From: Bacteriovoracaceae bacterium
GTDB lineage: Bacteria > Bdellovibrionota > Bacteriovoracia > Bacteriovoracales > Bacteriovoracaceae
DNA: 51,355 nt
Direction of reading: 5' to 3'
Assembly: GCA_003245675.1 (NCBI GenBank)
Contig: QKCN01000036.1
Location: 1-51,355 of the forward strand
The translations under genes and the position numbers were made by a program. A model generated the notes under the pieces. The model was given only the letters and a program-made list of their open reading frames with translations. It did not search any database and was not told the origin of the DNA. This document shows, piece by piece, positions 8,591 through 18,025 of the stretch (its first letter is position 1; each line of letters opens with the position of its first letter).

Positions 8591-9502
8591 CTATTGGCAT
8601 AGCCTTAAATAATTTTGCGACATTTTTTGGTAAGTACGAAGCGACGCTGGTGAGCGGCCATTTGTTTCCCGCATGATATCCAAACGTTTCTTCTCATTTT
8701 GGCAAACTTTTGTCTTAACTTCTTGAAATTCATGGAAAGCGGCAATAGGATAGGGTTCCCCATAGGCAGAAGAAATAAAGCTCGCCTTTTCAAAAACTAG
8801 AGGAAGCTCTTTTAGCTCTGTGGCAAGATTAGATTTTTTCCCCACTTTATATAATTCTCGGACTGTTAAGCTACGAGAAAGGTATTGCAGATTAGGGTCT
8901 ACAATATTACGACAGCTGTCGCGATTGAGGACCTCATTAGGCATAAGTTGGTGCAAAACCAAACACTCTGTAAATATGGCATCAGCCTCTCCCCCTTGTG
9001 CTTCAATGACCTTGCGCACAAAGTTTTTTGCCGAAAAGTCATGCGTATAGGGGTTATTCGCTCCGCGGTAAGCAAAATGGGTGAGCTCATGTGTCAAATC
9101 CATCAAGGCGTCAACAAAGCCAAGTGAATCATTTATAAAGATAACGGAATGTTCTTCATAGACAACTTGTTCTGGATTAGAAGGGCGAAAACGTCGCGTA
9201 AGGCTCGTGTCAGTTAGAGAGCTTTCTCCTGCTTTGATAAGCTCTGGAAGGGTTTCTCCTCTAAGATTTGCTTTTTCTTTGGCATCTCTTAGTAGCTTTT
9301 CCCCCCGAGGCGATTGCTGGATAATATTTAAAAGGCGCTTAATGCCTTCCTCCTCTGGGCAGCCCGAAGGAAGCCAGGATGAGTCGCTATGCGTAATTTT
9401 GCATGTTTGGGAATAATCATAAATTGTGGTTTCAACCACGGCCCACAAATCTGTAGATATTAGAAAAAAGCAAAAAATGACCAAATACGCAAGTCTCTTC
9501 AT
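8591..9502 (-). CDS. Secreted putative zinc metallopeptidase (HExxH)
   Basis: A 303-residue protein with an N-terminal signal peptide (hydrophobic residues 5-20, ending DLWA). LTHELTHFAY contains the zinc-binding HExxH at residues 138-142. GGEADA around residues 170-175 supplies a plausible third ligand, Glu172, 30 residues later, which is the gluzincin arrangement. The mature protein has several cysteines (34, 48, 180 and near the C-terminus), consistent with export. Substrate is unknown. It could act on envelope or extracellular proteins. The gene is single, divergent from the lipoprotein cluster that starts at 9714. Confidence 0.7.
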   Translation of the reverse strand: MKRLAYLVIFCFFLISTDLWAVVETTIYDYSQTCKITHSDSSWLPSGCPEEEGIKRLLNIIQQSPRGEKLLRDAKEKANLRGETLPELIKAGESSLTDTSLTRRFRPSNPEQVVYEEHSVIFINDSLGFVDALMDLTHELTHFAYRGANNPYTHDFSAKNFVRKVIEAQGGEADAIFTECLVLHQLMPNEVLNRDSCRNIVDPNLQYLSRSLTVRELYKVGKKSNLATELKELPLVFEKASFISSAYGEPYPIAAFHEFQEVKTKVCQNEKKRLDIMRETNGRSPASLRTYQKMSQNYLRLCQ

Positions 9503-9713
9503 AAAGTTCTTTTCGGATTATATGAAAAGAGAAGTGAGACCGAGTTTCTTCTTCGGCAAAAATGGCCCCACAGAAATCTTGAATTTTGACGCAAGTGCAC
9601 GAAAAAGCACCAAAATTTAACCATTTGCCCCCTTTCTTTTTTCTCTCAAAAGTGGATTAATATTAAGCTGATTGAATTTAGAGAAACAAACCCGAAGCTT
9701 TTGGAGGTAATTT

Positions 9714-10352
9714 ATGAAGCTTGGAATTTTGATTGCACTGATTTTTGTATTAGGCGCTTGCTCTTCAACCACTAAGAAAGAAGCCCGCACTTTCAAAAAG
9801 AGCTATGAAGTCGTTGACGCCAAAACTCCTATCATCCCTGATTGGCTAGAAGATCCTCAAGAGAAAAATGGTGATGCTCAAAAAATGAGAAATGAACACC
9901 GCTATTATGTCTCTAGTACTGAAGATATGAAAAACAAAAGACTTTGCATTCGTTCATCTCAAGCACGCGCAACAGCACTTATCGCTTCTGAAATTACACA
10001 ACTACTCAAAGATCAATATACTGAATCGACTCAAGCGAGTGGTGGAGATGATGGAGAAAATGAAATTTACATGAGTGAAACTTTGGCCAATGAAGTTATG
10101 GCCTACCTCACTGGCGTTAGCACAATTAATCAATATTGGGAAAAAAGACGCTACAGTAAAGAGCTTGGAGCAGAAGAAGATCATGCGAGTTACGCCTGCT
10201 GGTCACTTGTTCGCATCCCTGTAAAGGTTCTAAAAAATGCGATTCGCGAAGCACAAAAGAAATTTGTGGACGGTCAAAAAGACCCTGAAGTCAAAGAGAA
10301 GGCACAAAAAGCACTTAAAGACGTAGAAAACAAACTCGATAAAATTATGTAG
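9714..10352 (+). CDS. LPP20-like lipoprotein
   Basis: A 212-residue lipoprotein with a signal peptide and lipobox LGAC (Cys at residue 16). The pattern of PIIPDWLEDP followed by a helical region with RSSQARATALIASEI is that of LPP20-type lipoproteins, which carry a short P-x-W segment and an A/R-rich helix. The C-terminus is a charged helix. Ribosome site GGAGGT lies seven bases before the ATG. It is the first gene of a run with a second LPP20-like protein, an LpoB-like protein and a COG3014-like protein. The function is not established. Confidence 0.75.
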   Translation: MKLGILIALIFVLGACSSTTKKEARTFKKSYEVVDAKTPIIPDWLEDPQEKNGDAQKMRNEHRYYVSSTEDMKNKRLCIRSSQARATALIASEITQLLKDQYTESTQASGGDDGENEIYMSETLANEVMAYLTGVSTINQYWEKRRYSKELGAEEDHASYACWSLVRIPVKVLKNAIREAQKKFVDGQKDPEVKEKAQKALKDVENKLDKIM

Positions 10353-10368
10353 TAAAAAGGGGTAAGCA

Positions 10369-11358
10369 ATGCTTCGCTTACTATTGATATGTACTTTTAT
10401 ACTTTCATCCTGTTCTTATCTAAAGCACGATAAGCGGCAAATGGAAAAGGGATCGCCTGATGCCAAGAAGGCGTTCCCCGCTTGGTTGCTAAATATGAAC
10501 AAAGAGTGCCCTAAAGGGCATGTTTGTGCTATTGGGCAAGCTGAAGACTTGCTGGGGGCTCAAGCATCTGCTCGTTCAGAACTTTCTAAATTTGTTCAAA
10601 CTAAAATTAGGGCCACCTATGATGAAAACCTGAAAGAGCAAGATGGAGAGATCGAAAGAGACTCTGCTGAGATGATCCGCGAAGAAAGTCAAAATGACAT
10701 TTCGGGGATGGAAATCAGAGATATCTTCCAAGACAGTGGCAACGATCTTTTCTACGCTTATGCCAGCATTGATAAGAAGAAAAAATCCCAAGAGCTATTA
10801 GATGAGATTCAAAAGAATCAAGAAGAGTTTGATCTTCATTGGGATAAAAGAAAGAATCGTGGACACTTTAGAGATGCCAAGATTGCATTTGCAAAAATTG
10901 AGTTTTTAAAGCCACAGTATCTTTTCTGGAGTGGGCACAAAGATTTGCCTCAGTTTGAATCGCGCCAAATGAAGATTTTAAAATGGCAAAGTGACCTGCG
11001 CAGGGTTATTCAAGTTGATTTATTGGACCAACAAGATGCATGTAATGCCAAAGAAAAATTGCAGGCGGTTCTGACTGGCAAAGATGGGTATAGTCTCTGC
11101 CCTAATGGATCGAAAAAGTGCAGCCATCACTTTTCTATTTCATGCAAGATGGAAGAAATGCCTTTCAAGGTAAAGGGATTTACAAAGTATATGTTTTCTC
11201 TCGCGCTTGACTTGAAAATTTTAGCAAATGGAGAAGTTCTCTCTTTTCGCAAAGAGCAAGTTAAGACGGGGAGGGATAAAAAGAGCATTTGGGAAGCCTT
11301 TTCTTTGGGCTTAGCTGATGTGCTCTCTGAAGAACTAGATAAACTAAAATGGGAATAA
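10369..11358 (+). CDS. LPP20-like lipoprotein
   Basis: A 329-residue lipoprotein with lipobox LSSC (Cys at about residue 15). AFPAWLLNM, then CAIGQAEDLLGAQASARSELSKFV, is the LPP20 pattern: P-x-W, a strand ending in IG, and a helix rich in A, S and R. The C-terminal 150 residues are a second domain that I do not recognise, with cysteine pairs near residues 222-259. It starts 16 bases after the previous gene, and the shared layout suggests that the two lipoproteins work together. Confidence 0.72.
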   Translation: MLRLLLICTFILSSCSYLKHDKRQMEKGSPDAKKAFPAWLLNMNKECPKGHVCAIGQAEDLLGAQASARSELSKFVQTKIRATYDENLKEQDGEIERDSAEMIREESQNDISGMEIRDIFQDSGNDLFYAYASIDKKKKSQELLDEIQKNQEEFDLHWDKRKNRGHFRDAKIAFAKIEFLKPQYLFWSGHKDLPQFESRQMKILKWQSDLRRVIQVDLLDQQDACNAKEKLQAVLTGKDGYSLCPNGSKKCSHHFSISCKMEEMPFKVKGFTKYMFSLALDLKILANGEVLSFRKEQVKTGRDKKSIWEAFSLGLADVLSEELDKLKWE

Positions 11359-11378
11359 TTTAACGAAGGGGAATGTTA

Positions 11379-11996
11379 ATGAAAAAATTGACGTCTTTAT
11401 TGAGCCTATTGCTCATCGGAGTTTTTTTAGCATCTTGTGGCTCTTTTAAGGCCAAGAGAGTTTCTAGAGATGAGTCAGATGAGTTGGCCGCAGAAATCAC
11501 TGATAAATGGGTTGTACGTGATACCGAAATGAGTGTCGAAAGCTTTTTAAAGCAAATGAAAACGCACAAAGGCTTCCAGCGTTATCTTCAAAAATTAGGA
11601 AGAGAGCCGAAACTATTTGTTAGTGAAGTACAAAACATGACATCAGAAGCTTATTTTCCAATTGATGACATGAATGATGAACTTTTAAATGAGCTTTCTT
11701 CTAGTGGCGAATTTGTCCTAATTGATGCCGCCGCACGTGAAAAGATCTTAAAAGAGATCACTTACCAAAATGATGGAATGGTATCACCAAATGAAGCTAA
11801 AAGAATTGGAAATCAAGCGGGAGCTGATCTTTTGATCTTTGGCGCAGTTCGCATGAAGCCAAGCAGTCGCGATGGGAAAACAATTAAAGAATACACTGTG
11901 AACTTGCGAATGACAGATCTTGAACGAGGAGTTGAAGTATTGAGAACTCGTAGCAAGATTAATAAGTATTCCGATAGAGCTGCAAGTGGATGGTAA
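11379..11996 (+). CDS. LpoB-like lipoprotein, candidate activator of a penicillin-binding protein
   Basis: A 205-residue lipoprotein with lipobox LASC. After the lipobox the sequence follows the LpoB/YcfM pattern: RVSRDESDELAAEITDKWVVRDTEMSVESF, then KLFVSEVQNMTSEAYFPI, and ERGVEVLRTRSKI near the end. In E. coli, outer-membrane LpoB reaches through the peptidoglycan to switch on PBP1b. The ATG at 11379 is chosen because GAAGGGG is seven bases upstream. An ATG two codons earlier has almost no spacing. Its last seven bases overlap the next gene. No PBP gene is present in this window. Confidence 0.82.
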   Translation: MKKLTSLLSLLLIGVFLASCGSFKAKRVSRDESDELAAEITDKWVVRDTEMSVESFLKQMKTHKGFQRYLQKLGREPKLFVSEVQNMTSEAYFPIDDMNDELLNELSSSGEFVLIDAAAREKILKEITYQNDGMVSPNEAKRIGNQAGADLLIFGAVRMKPSSRDGKTIKEYTVNLRMTDLERGVEVLRTRSKINKYSDRAASGW

Positions 11997-13480
11997 TTCG
12001 TAAGAATTTAACCAAATTTATTTCAAGCAAATTAGGGGGCATCCTTTTGCCCCTATTGCTATTTAGTGCCTGTGCAACGGTACAAAATGAACAATCAATA
12101 AAGTTACAAGCAATGCTTAGTGCCAAAGACTATCAAAAAGCGCTAGTATTTGTGCGTTCTCCTGAATTTTTCCCTGAGAAGAATTCCCTCCTTGTGAAGA
12201 AAATGGAAGAGGGAGGAGTTCTCCATCGCTTGGAAAAATACGAAGAGTCAGCAAAAGTTCTTTCCGATGCAAAAGATTTAAGCGAAGAACTTTTCACTCA
12301 AAGTATTTCCAAAAAAATTGCGGCATCAACACTTGGAAGTGAATCCTCCGATAATTATTATGGGGATATTTATGAACGATCAATGCTCCGCTTTATCGCA
12401 GCATTAGATCACCTATTAATTTGGCAAGAACAAAAAACGACCGACCCGCAAATTGCGCGCCAGAATTTATTTTCAGCAAGGGCCAATATTCTTGATTGGG
12501 ATACCTTACTTGAAAAATCGCAAGACGAACTTTATGGAACAAAAGGTCATTATAAAGACGATCTCTTGGCAAAAGTGTTCGGGGGGCTGGTTCATGAATT
12601 CAGTGGCAGCTCGGGCGATCGCCAAACCGCCCGAACCTTGTATCAAAATGCAGAAAAATTATTACAGGGGCCATACAGTGAGTATCCCTTATTTAAAGAC
12701 TCTGGGCTCAAAGATGAGACTCTTGCTTTTTTAAAGGCACAAGTGAAGCGCATGAAATCGGGGCGTCGCTATCAAGCTCCATCTTTAGTCGTTGTTGAGC
12801 AAAAATCGTTAATTGCCCCAAAGGAAGCTGAAAAAATTGAAATACCCATTCCGCTTGGGAGAATTGCATTTCACGCGCGATTATCTCAAGGAGCGATGAG
12901 TCCTCAAGAATTTGTGGCCTTTTTGACGACTGGTTCTCAAAACGCACAGCCAAAAATTTCTTTCGAGTTGCCCAAGATTAGAGAGCAAGCTTCTGAAAAA
13001 GAAAAGCAAAATCTATTCCTCGTAAATATGGAAACAAGTGAAGTACTCGGTGAGCTACCTCTGATACATATCAACCCGCTATCTGAAATTGCAAGACAGG
13101 CCCTGATCAATAAGCGGAGCGCAATTGAAGGGCGTCTTACAACTCGCTTAATTACCAAATACCTTTCGGCCATTGCAGGTATTTTTATCAGCTACAACGC
13201 CGCCCTTAAAACAGGTGTTCCTGAATTTATTGCCTTACCAGGGGCTGTCAGTGCGTTTAAAGTCACTTTTGCTCAAATTGCTCGCTCAGAACGGGCCGAT
13301 TTACGCCAGTGGCGTTCGCTACCTCATGAGGTTCTTATTGGCTTTTGGGAAAAAGCAATACAGCCAGGGGCCTATGGGCTTTATGACCAAAAGCCTCAAA
13401 AAGATAGTAAGCAAAATTTAATAAAAGAGTTTGTAATAAAGAAGGGCGATTCTTCTGCCCTTGTAAATTTTTGGAACTAG
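11990..13480 (+). CDS. COG3014-like lipoprotein with TPR-like N-terminal half
   Basis: A 496-residue probable lipoprotein (hydrophobic stretch ending FSAC, Cys at about residue 28). The N-terminal half is helical with repeat-like segments (YQKALVFVRSPEF, YEESAKVLSDA). SDNYYGDIYERSMLRFIAALDHLL matches the conserved block of COG3014 proteins. The C-terminal half contains strands and a short hydrophobic segment, KYLSAIAGIFISYNAAL. COG3014, LpoB-like and small lipoprotein genes occur together in other Gram-negative genomes, as I recall, which would support a shared envelope role. The start overlaps the previous stop (ATGGTAA), which suggests translational coupling. Confidence 0.75.
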   Translation: MVIRKNLTKFISSKLGGILLPLLLFSACATVQNEQSIKLQAMLSAKDYQKALVFVRSPEFFPEKNSLLVKKMEEGGVLHRLEKYEESAKVLSDAKDLSEELFTQSISKKIAASTLGSESSDNYYGDIYERSMLRFIAALDHLLIWQEQKTTDPQIARQNLFSARANILDWDTLLEKSQDELYGTKGHYKDDLLAKVFGGLVHEFSGSSGDRQTARTLYQNAEKLLQGPYSEYPLFKDSGLKDETLAFLKAQVKRMKSGRRYQAPSLVVVEQKSLIAPKEAEKIEIPIPLGRIAFHARLSQGAMSPQEFVAFLTTGSQNAQPKISFELPKIREQASEKEKQNLFLVNMETSEVLGELPLIHINPLSEIARQALINKRSAIEGRLTTRLITKYLSAIAGIFISYNAALKTGVPEFIALPGAVSAFKVTFAQIARSERADLRQWRSLPHEVLIGFWEKAIQPGAYGLYDQKPQKDSKQNLIKEFVIKKGDSSALVNFWN

Positions 13481-13487
13481 GAGCACG

Positions 13488-15746
13488 ATGCAAATGAAAA
13501 AAGTACTTAGCACATTAATTATTACCTTTGGGTTTTGTTTTTCATTGTTGGCCGGTACAGGTGTAAAAGAACCAGTGCCTGTTACTCAAATTGAGGCAGG
13601 ACAAGTTGGTGAAAAAGCAAAAGATAAGCTCCTTGCCAAAATTTTGCAACACCGCTTGGAAAACGTTCATTACTCCAAGAAAAAAATTAATGATGAAAGG
13701 TCTCGCGATGCCTTTGGTCTTTACCTAAAACGCCTTGATTTTGGGAAACGATTTTTACTCAAGTCTGATGTTGATAAGCTAAAAGCCTTCAATGAAAAGA
13801 TCGATGATGAAATCATTAATGGTGATTTTGAACTCAATCAAATAGCGTCAAACTTATTGAAAACGAGAATTCGCGACGTCCAGAAAATCGTTGATGAGGT
13901 AATGAAAAAGAAATTTGATTTTGCTAAAGACGAGTGGGTAGAGGTTGATCCTGACAAACGTGAGTTCGCCAAAGATTTAGATGAACAAAAAGATCGTTGG
14001 AGAAAGCTTTTAAAGCATGAAGTACTCACTAAGTTCATTTCAGAATATGATCATCAAGAACATCCAGAACGTTATAAAAATGACAAAGAGAAAGACAAAA
14101 CTAAAAAAGATGACAAGAAAAAGAGTAAAAAAGAACTTTTAGCAGAGGCACAGGAAGAGACGGCCAAAACATACAAACGAATTTTAAAGAGAATGCTAAA
14201 AGATGATCGCCAGGATGAGCTAGAACGCTTTATTAATGCAATGGCGATGAGCTATGATCCTCACACTGTTTATCTCCCTCCACGCGAAAAAGAAAACTTT
14301 AATATTGATATTGAAGGATCACTGGAAGGGATTGGTGCCGTTTTACGAGAGGATGGAGACTATATTAAGGTCGTTGAAATTGTCCCAGGCAGTCCCTCTT
14401 GGAAACAAGGACAATTAAAGGCAGATGACATTATCTTAAAAGTTGCCCAAGGTAAGAAAGAACCCGTTGATATTGTGGGGTTGAGAGTCGGTGAAGCAGT
14501 TCAATACATTAGAGGTAAAAAAGGAACAGAAGTTCGTTTAACAGTGAAAAAATCTGACGGCCAACTTGTTGTTGTTCCAATCGTTAGAGATGTTGTCATC
14601 ATCGAAGAGTCATACGTAAAATCTGCGCTCATTGAAGATGAAGTGAGTAAAGAAAGAGTTGGCTACATCCTCGTGCCTAAATTCTATAGAGAGTTCTCTA
14701 AAGGCTTTGATTCCGACGCGCGCAATGTAACAAGTGATATCAAAAAAGAGCTTGATGCTTTTAATAAAATCGGTGTCGATGGAGTCATCGTCGATTTACG
14801 CAATGACGGAGGCGGCTCTCTTGAGGATGCTCGTCAAACGGCGGGACTTTTTATTAAAGAAGGGCCAGTTGTTCAAATTAAGTACAGCAATCAAAAAATT
14901 GAAGTAATGGAAGACGACGATAGCTCTGTTAGCTACAATGGCCCACTTGTTGTTTTAGTGAACCGTTATAGTGCATCAGCCTCTGAAATTGTCGCAGGAG
15001 CATTGCAAGATTATGGAAGGGCAATCATTGTCGGTGGAGATAAAACCCATGGCAAGGGAACGGTTCAAACAGTGCTAGAGCTGGACCGAGGGATTATGAA
15101 ATTTTATGGTCTTGAAGGCGCCTTGGGATCTTTGAAGCTGACCATTTCTAAATTTTATAGGGTATCGGGTGGCTCAACTCAATATAAAGGAATTGTTCCC
15201 GATGTGAGTTTGCCAGACCCTTATTCTTTTGCTGATACGGGCGAGAGCAGCTTAGATTTCTCTCTACCTTGGGATGAAGTACAAGCAGTTCCCCACGAAA
15301 TGTGGCATGCCCCTTGGGACTTAAAAGAGCTCGCCAAACGATCACAGGAACGTTCTAAGAAGAATAGCAAATTCCAAAAGATCAGTAAAAGCATAGAACT
15401 TCTCAAAGAAAGAAAAGAGCAAACTAAGATCTCTTTAAAATTGGATAAATTTAAACAGCATGAAGAAGACTACCGCGCAAAAATTGAAGACCTAAAATAC
15501 GATGACGAAGAGCTAAAAACTTTAAAAATCAGTTTTCGTCCTGAAGAAAATGTGAAAAATACAACTGATAAAAAATTGAAAGAGGAGCAACAAAAGCGCA
15601 AAGATGAATTTGCCAAGTCTTTGCGAGTTGACCCTTTCATTGAAGAATCCGTCAATATTATTCGCGATGTTATTCAGATGACAAAGCAAGATAACGCAAA
15701 ACCGAAAAAAGTAAAAAAGGGGTTCTGGTCGAACATTTTCGGCTAA
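13488..15746 (+). CDS. prc: Tail-specific (C-terminal processing) protease Prc, S41 family
   Basis: A 752-residue periplasmic protease with signal peptide (residues 1-22), an N-terminal helical domain (about 40-260, with a Lys-rich insert at 197-217), a PDZ domain (about 270-360, GSLEGIGAVL to DDIIL), and the S41 protease domain. NRYSASASEI carries the catalytic Ser497, and THGKGTVQ carries Lys523. A C-terminal DUF3340-type helical extension follows. Prc degrades proteins from their C-termini and in E. coli processes PBP3 and limits a peptidoglycan endopeptidase. It lies seven bases after the lipoprotein cluster, which suggests a shared envelope role. A second ATG two codons in is possible. 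Confidence 0.93.
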   Translation: MQMKKVLSTLIITFGFCFSLLAGTGVKEPVPVTQIEAGQVGEKAKDKLLAKILQHRLENVHYSKKKINDERSRDAFGLYLKRLDFGKRFLLKSDVDKLKAFNEKIDDEIINGDFELNQIASNLLKTRIRDVQKIVDEVMKKKFDFAKDEWVEVDPDKREFAKDLDEQKDRWRKLLKHEVLTKFISEYDHQEHPERYKNDKEKDKTKKDDKKKSKKELLAEAQEETAKTYKRILKRMLKDDRQDELERFINAMAMSYDPHTVYLPPREKENFNIDIEGSLEGIGAVLREDGDYIKVVEIVPGSPSWKQGQLKADDIILKVAQGKKEPVDIVGLRVGEAVQYIRGKKGTEVRLTVKKSDGQLVVVPIVRDVVIIEESYVKSALIEDEVSKERVGYILVPKFYREFSKGFDSDARNVTSDIKKELDAFNKIGVDGVIVDLRNDGGGSLEDARQTAGLFIKEGPVVQIKYSNQKIEVMEDDDSSVSYNGPLVVLVNRYSASASEIVAGALQDYGRAIIVGGDKTHGKGTVQTVLELDRGIMKFYGLEGALGSLKLTISKFYRVSGGSTQYKGIVPDVSLPDPYSFADTGESSLDFSLPWDEVQAVPHEMWHAPWDLKELAKRSQERSKKNSKFQKISKSIELLKERKEQTKISLKLDKFKQHEEDYRAKIEDLKYDDEELKTLKISFRPEENVKNTTDKKLKEEQQKRKDEFAKSLRVDPFIEESVNIIRDVIQMTKQDNAKPKKVKKGFWSNIFG

Positions 15747-15761
15747 GAAACAGAGGAACTT

Positions 15762-16796
15762 ATGAAAGCACTAGTAAAGAAAAAACCAGAAAAGGGACTT
15801 TGGTTAGAGGATGTCCCTAAACCAACTTGTGGCGAAAATGATGTATTAATCAAAATTAAACAAACTGCAATTTGTGGTACAGATGTGCACATCTATCAGT
15901 GGGACGAGTGGTCGCAAAAAACAATACCAGTTCCCATGCATGTCGGACATGAATATGTAGGGTATATTGAGGAAGTCGGCGCCTCTGTGAAAGGATTTAA
16001 GCCCGGAGATAGAGTTTCGGGTGAAGGACATATTGTATGCGGGCACTGCCGTAACTGTCGAGCAGGATCAGCTCACCTTTGCATTCAACAAATCGGAGTG
16101 GGCGTTAATCGCCCAGGATGTTTCGCCGAATATCTTGTGATCCCTGCGGCCAATGCCTTTCATGTGCCAGATGAGATTTCTGATGATGAAGCATCGATTC
16201 TAGATCCCCTCGGCAATGCCGTTCATACCAGTCTAATGTATGACATGATTGGTGAAGACGTGCTTGTTTCAGGAGCGGGGCCAATTGGGATTATGGCCGC
16301 AGTTGTGGCCAAACATGTTGGAGCACGTAACGTTGTACTAACAGATATTAATGAGTATCGCCTTGATTTGGCCCGGAAAATGGGAATCAATCTTGCGGTT
16401 AATATTAGCAAGAAAAGCTTTAAAGAAATTGAAAAAGACTTAAAAATGACCGAAGGGTTTGATGTTGGTCTTGAAATGTCTGGTAGCCCCATTGCCTTTA
16501 ATGGGATGCTGGAAAATATGCGCCCCAATGGCAAAATTGCGCTACTAGGAATTCTCCCCAAAGACACTCAAATTGTTTGGGATAAATTGATTTTCAAAGG
16601 GCTGCAATTACAAGGGATCTATGGTCGAAAAATGTATGAAACCTGGTATAAAATGAGTTCTATGCTGCAAAGCGGACTCAATATCAAGCCAGTGATCACT
16701 CATCATTTTAGCGCAAAAGATTATCAGGAAGCATTTGAAATTATGAGTTCTGGTCAATCTGGCAAAGTGATCTTAAATTGGGAAGGAGAATTTTAA
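15762..16796 (+). CDS. tdh: L-threonine 3-dehydrogenase
   Basis: A 344-residue zinc-dependent medium-chain dehydrogenase that oxidises L-threonine with NAD+ to 2-amino-3-ketobutyrate. Catalytic zinc ligands Cys38, His63 and Glu64 are present. The structural zinc cysteines are Cys93, Cys96, Cys99 and Cys107. The NAD-binding GAGPIG is at residues 171-176. The length matches E. coli Tdh. Its stop overlaps the start of kbl by one base (TAATG), and the two enzymes form the standard threonine-to-glycine plus acetyl-CoA pathway. Confidence 0.96.
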   Translation: MKALVKKKPEKGLWLEDVPKPTCGENDVLIKIKQTAICGTDVHIYQWDEWSQKTIPVPMHVGHEYVGYIEEVGASVKGFKPGDRVSGEGHIVCGHCRNCRAGSAHLCIQQIGVGVNRPGCFAEYLVIPAANAFHVPDEISDDEASILDPLGNAVHTSLMYDMIGEDVLVSGAGPIGIMAAVVAKHVGARNVVLTDINEYRLDLARKMGINLAVNISKKSFKEIEKDLKMTEGFDVGLEMSGSPIAFNGMLENMRPNGKIALLGILPKDTQIVWDKLIFKGLQLQGIYGRKMYETWYKMSSMLQSGLNIKPVITHHFSAKDYQEAFEIMSSGQSGKVILNWEGEF

Positions 16797-18001
16797 TGAG
16801 CTATAAATCAGCCAAAGCAGTATTTGAAAGTGTTATCGACAGCATTAAACAAGAAGGTCTTTTTAAGGAAGAGCGTTTTATTGCTTCACCTCAAGGGGGA
16901 ACCGTTGCTGTTCGCTTTCCCGAAGATGCCCCAGAGAAAAGAATTATCAATCTCTGTGCAAACAATTACCTCGGACTTTCTTCACATCCCGACATTGTGC
17001 AGGCAGCTCATGAAGGGCTAGAATCGAGAGGCTATGGAATGAGCTCTGTTCGTTTTATTTGTGGAACACAGGACATTCACCGCCAGCTAGAAAGAAAGGT
17101 CAGTGAATTTTTGGGAATGGAAGACACCTGTCTTTTTGCTTCCTGCTTTGATGCGAATGCTGCCGTTTTTGAAGCATTACTAACTCCAGAAGATGCTCTT
17201 TTTTGCGATAAACTAATCCATGCTTCATTGATTGATGGTGTTCGCCTCTGTAAAGCACAGCGCAATGTTTACACTCACTCCGACATGAATGAATTGGAAG
17301 AAATGCTGAGCAAAAGCACGGCCCGTATTAAACTCATCGTCACTGATGGTGTCTTTTCAATGGATGGAGACATGGCCAAATTAGATCAAATTTGTGATCT
17401 CGCTGATAAATATGAAGCCATGGTGCTCGTTGATGAGTCTCATTCTTCAGGTTTTATTGGGAAAACAGGACGCGGAACTCATGAGCATTTTAATGTTATG
17501 AATCGCGTCGATATTATTACAACAACTTTTGGAAAAGCATTGGGGGGCGCCACTGGAGGTTGCGTTTCTGGAAAAAAAGAGGTCGTCACGCTAATGAAGC
17601 AAAGAGCACGTCCTTATCTTTTTTCTAACTCTTTGATGCCTGCCGTCGTCACTGCGACGATAAAAGTTCTTGATGTCTTAAGTGCAAGTACTGAAAGACG
17701 AGATAAACTAGAAACTCATACAAAGTACTGGAGAGAAGAATTGACGAAAGCAGGTTTTGATTTAAAGCCTGGTAACACGCCAATTGTCCCCATTATGCTC
17801 TATGACGCCAACTTGGCCCAGGCATTTAGCCGTGACCTCTATGATGCGGGTGTTTTTGCCGTTGGCTTTTTCTATCCTGTTGTCCCCAAAGGTGAAGCTC
17901 GTATTAGAACACAGCTTTCAGCAGCTTTAGAAAAAGAAGACCTCGACAAAGCACTTGCTGAATTTATTAGGATTGGAAAAAAGCACAATGTAATCAAATA
18001 A
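16796..18001 (+). CDS. kbl: 2-amino-3-ketobutyrate CoA ligase (glycine C-acetyltransferase)
   Basis: A 401-residue PLP enzyme of the alpha-oxoamine synthase family. It splits the Tdh product with CoA into glycine and acetyl-CoA. TTTFGKALGGATGG contains the PLP lysine Lys247. LCANNYLGLSSHP, the GYGMSSVRFICG block and DESHSSGF are all present. The start at 16796 is chosen because AAGGAG lies just upstream. An in-frame TTG at 16778 inside tdh would add six residues and has no support. It is coupled to tdh by the TAATG overlap. Confidence 0.96.
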   Translation: MSYKSAKAVFESVIDSIKQEGLFKEERFIASPQGGTVAVRFPEDAPEKRIINLCANNYLGLSSHPDIVQAAHEGLESRGYGMSSVRFICGTQDIHRQLERKVSEFLGMEDTCLFASCFDANAAVFEALLTPEDALFCDKLIHASLIDGVRLCKAQRNVYTHSDMNELEEMLSKSTARIKLIVTDGVFSMDGDMAKLDQICDLADKYEAMVLVDESHSSGFIGKTGRGTHEHFNVMNRVDIITTTFGKALGGATGGCVSGKKEVVTLMKQRARPYLFSNSLMPAVVTATIKVLDVLSASTERRDKLETHTKYWREELTKAGFDLKPGNTPIVPIMLYDANLAQAFSRDLYDAGVFAVGFFYPVVPKGEARIRTQLSAALEKEDLDKALAEFIRIGKKHNVIK

Positions 18002-18025
18002 GAAAGATTAAGGTTGGTCGCAAAT

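Noticed and set aside
18014..18025. TTG at 18014 as start of the HD-GYP gene
   Set aside because: The AAGG before it is only one base away, too close for a ribosome site.
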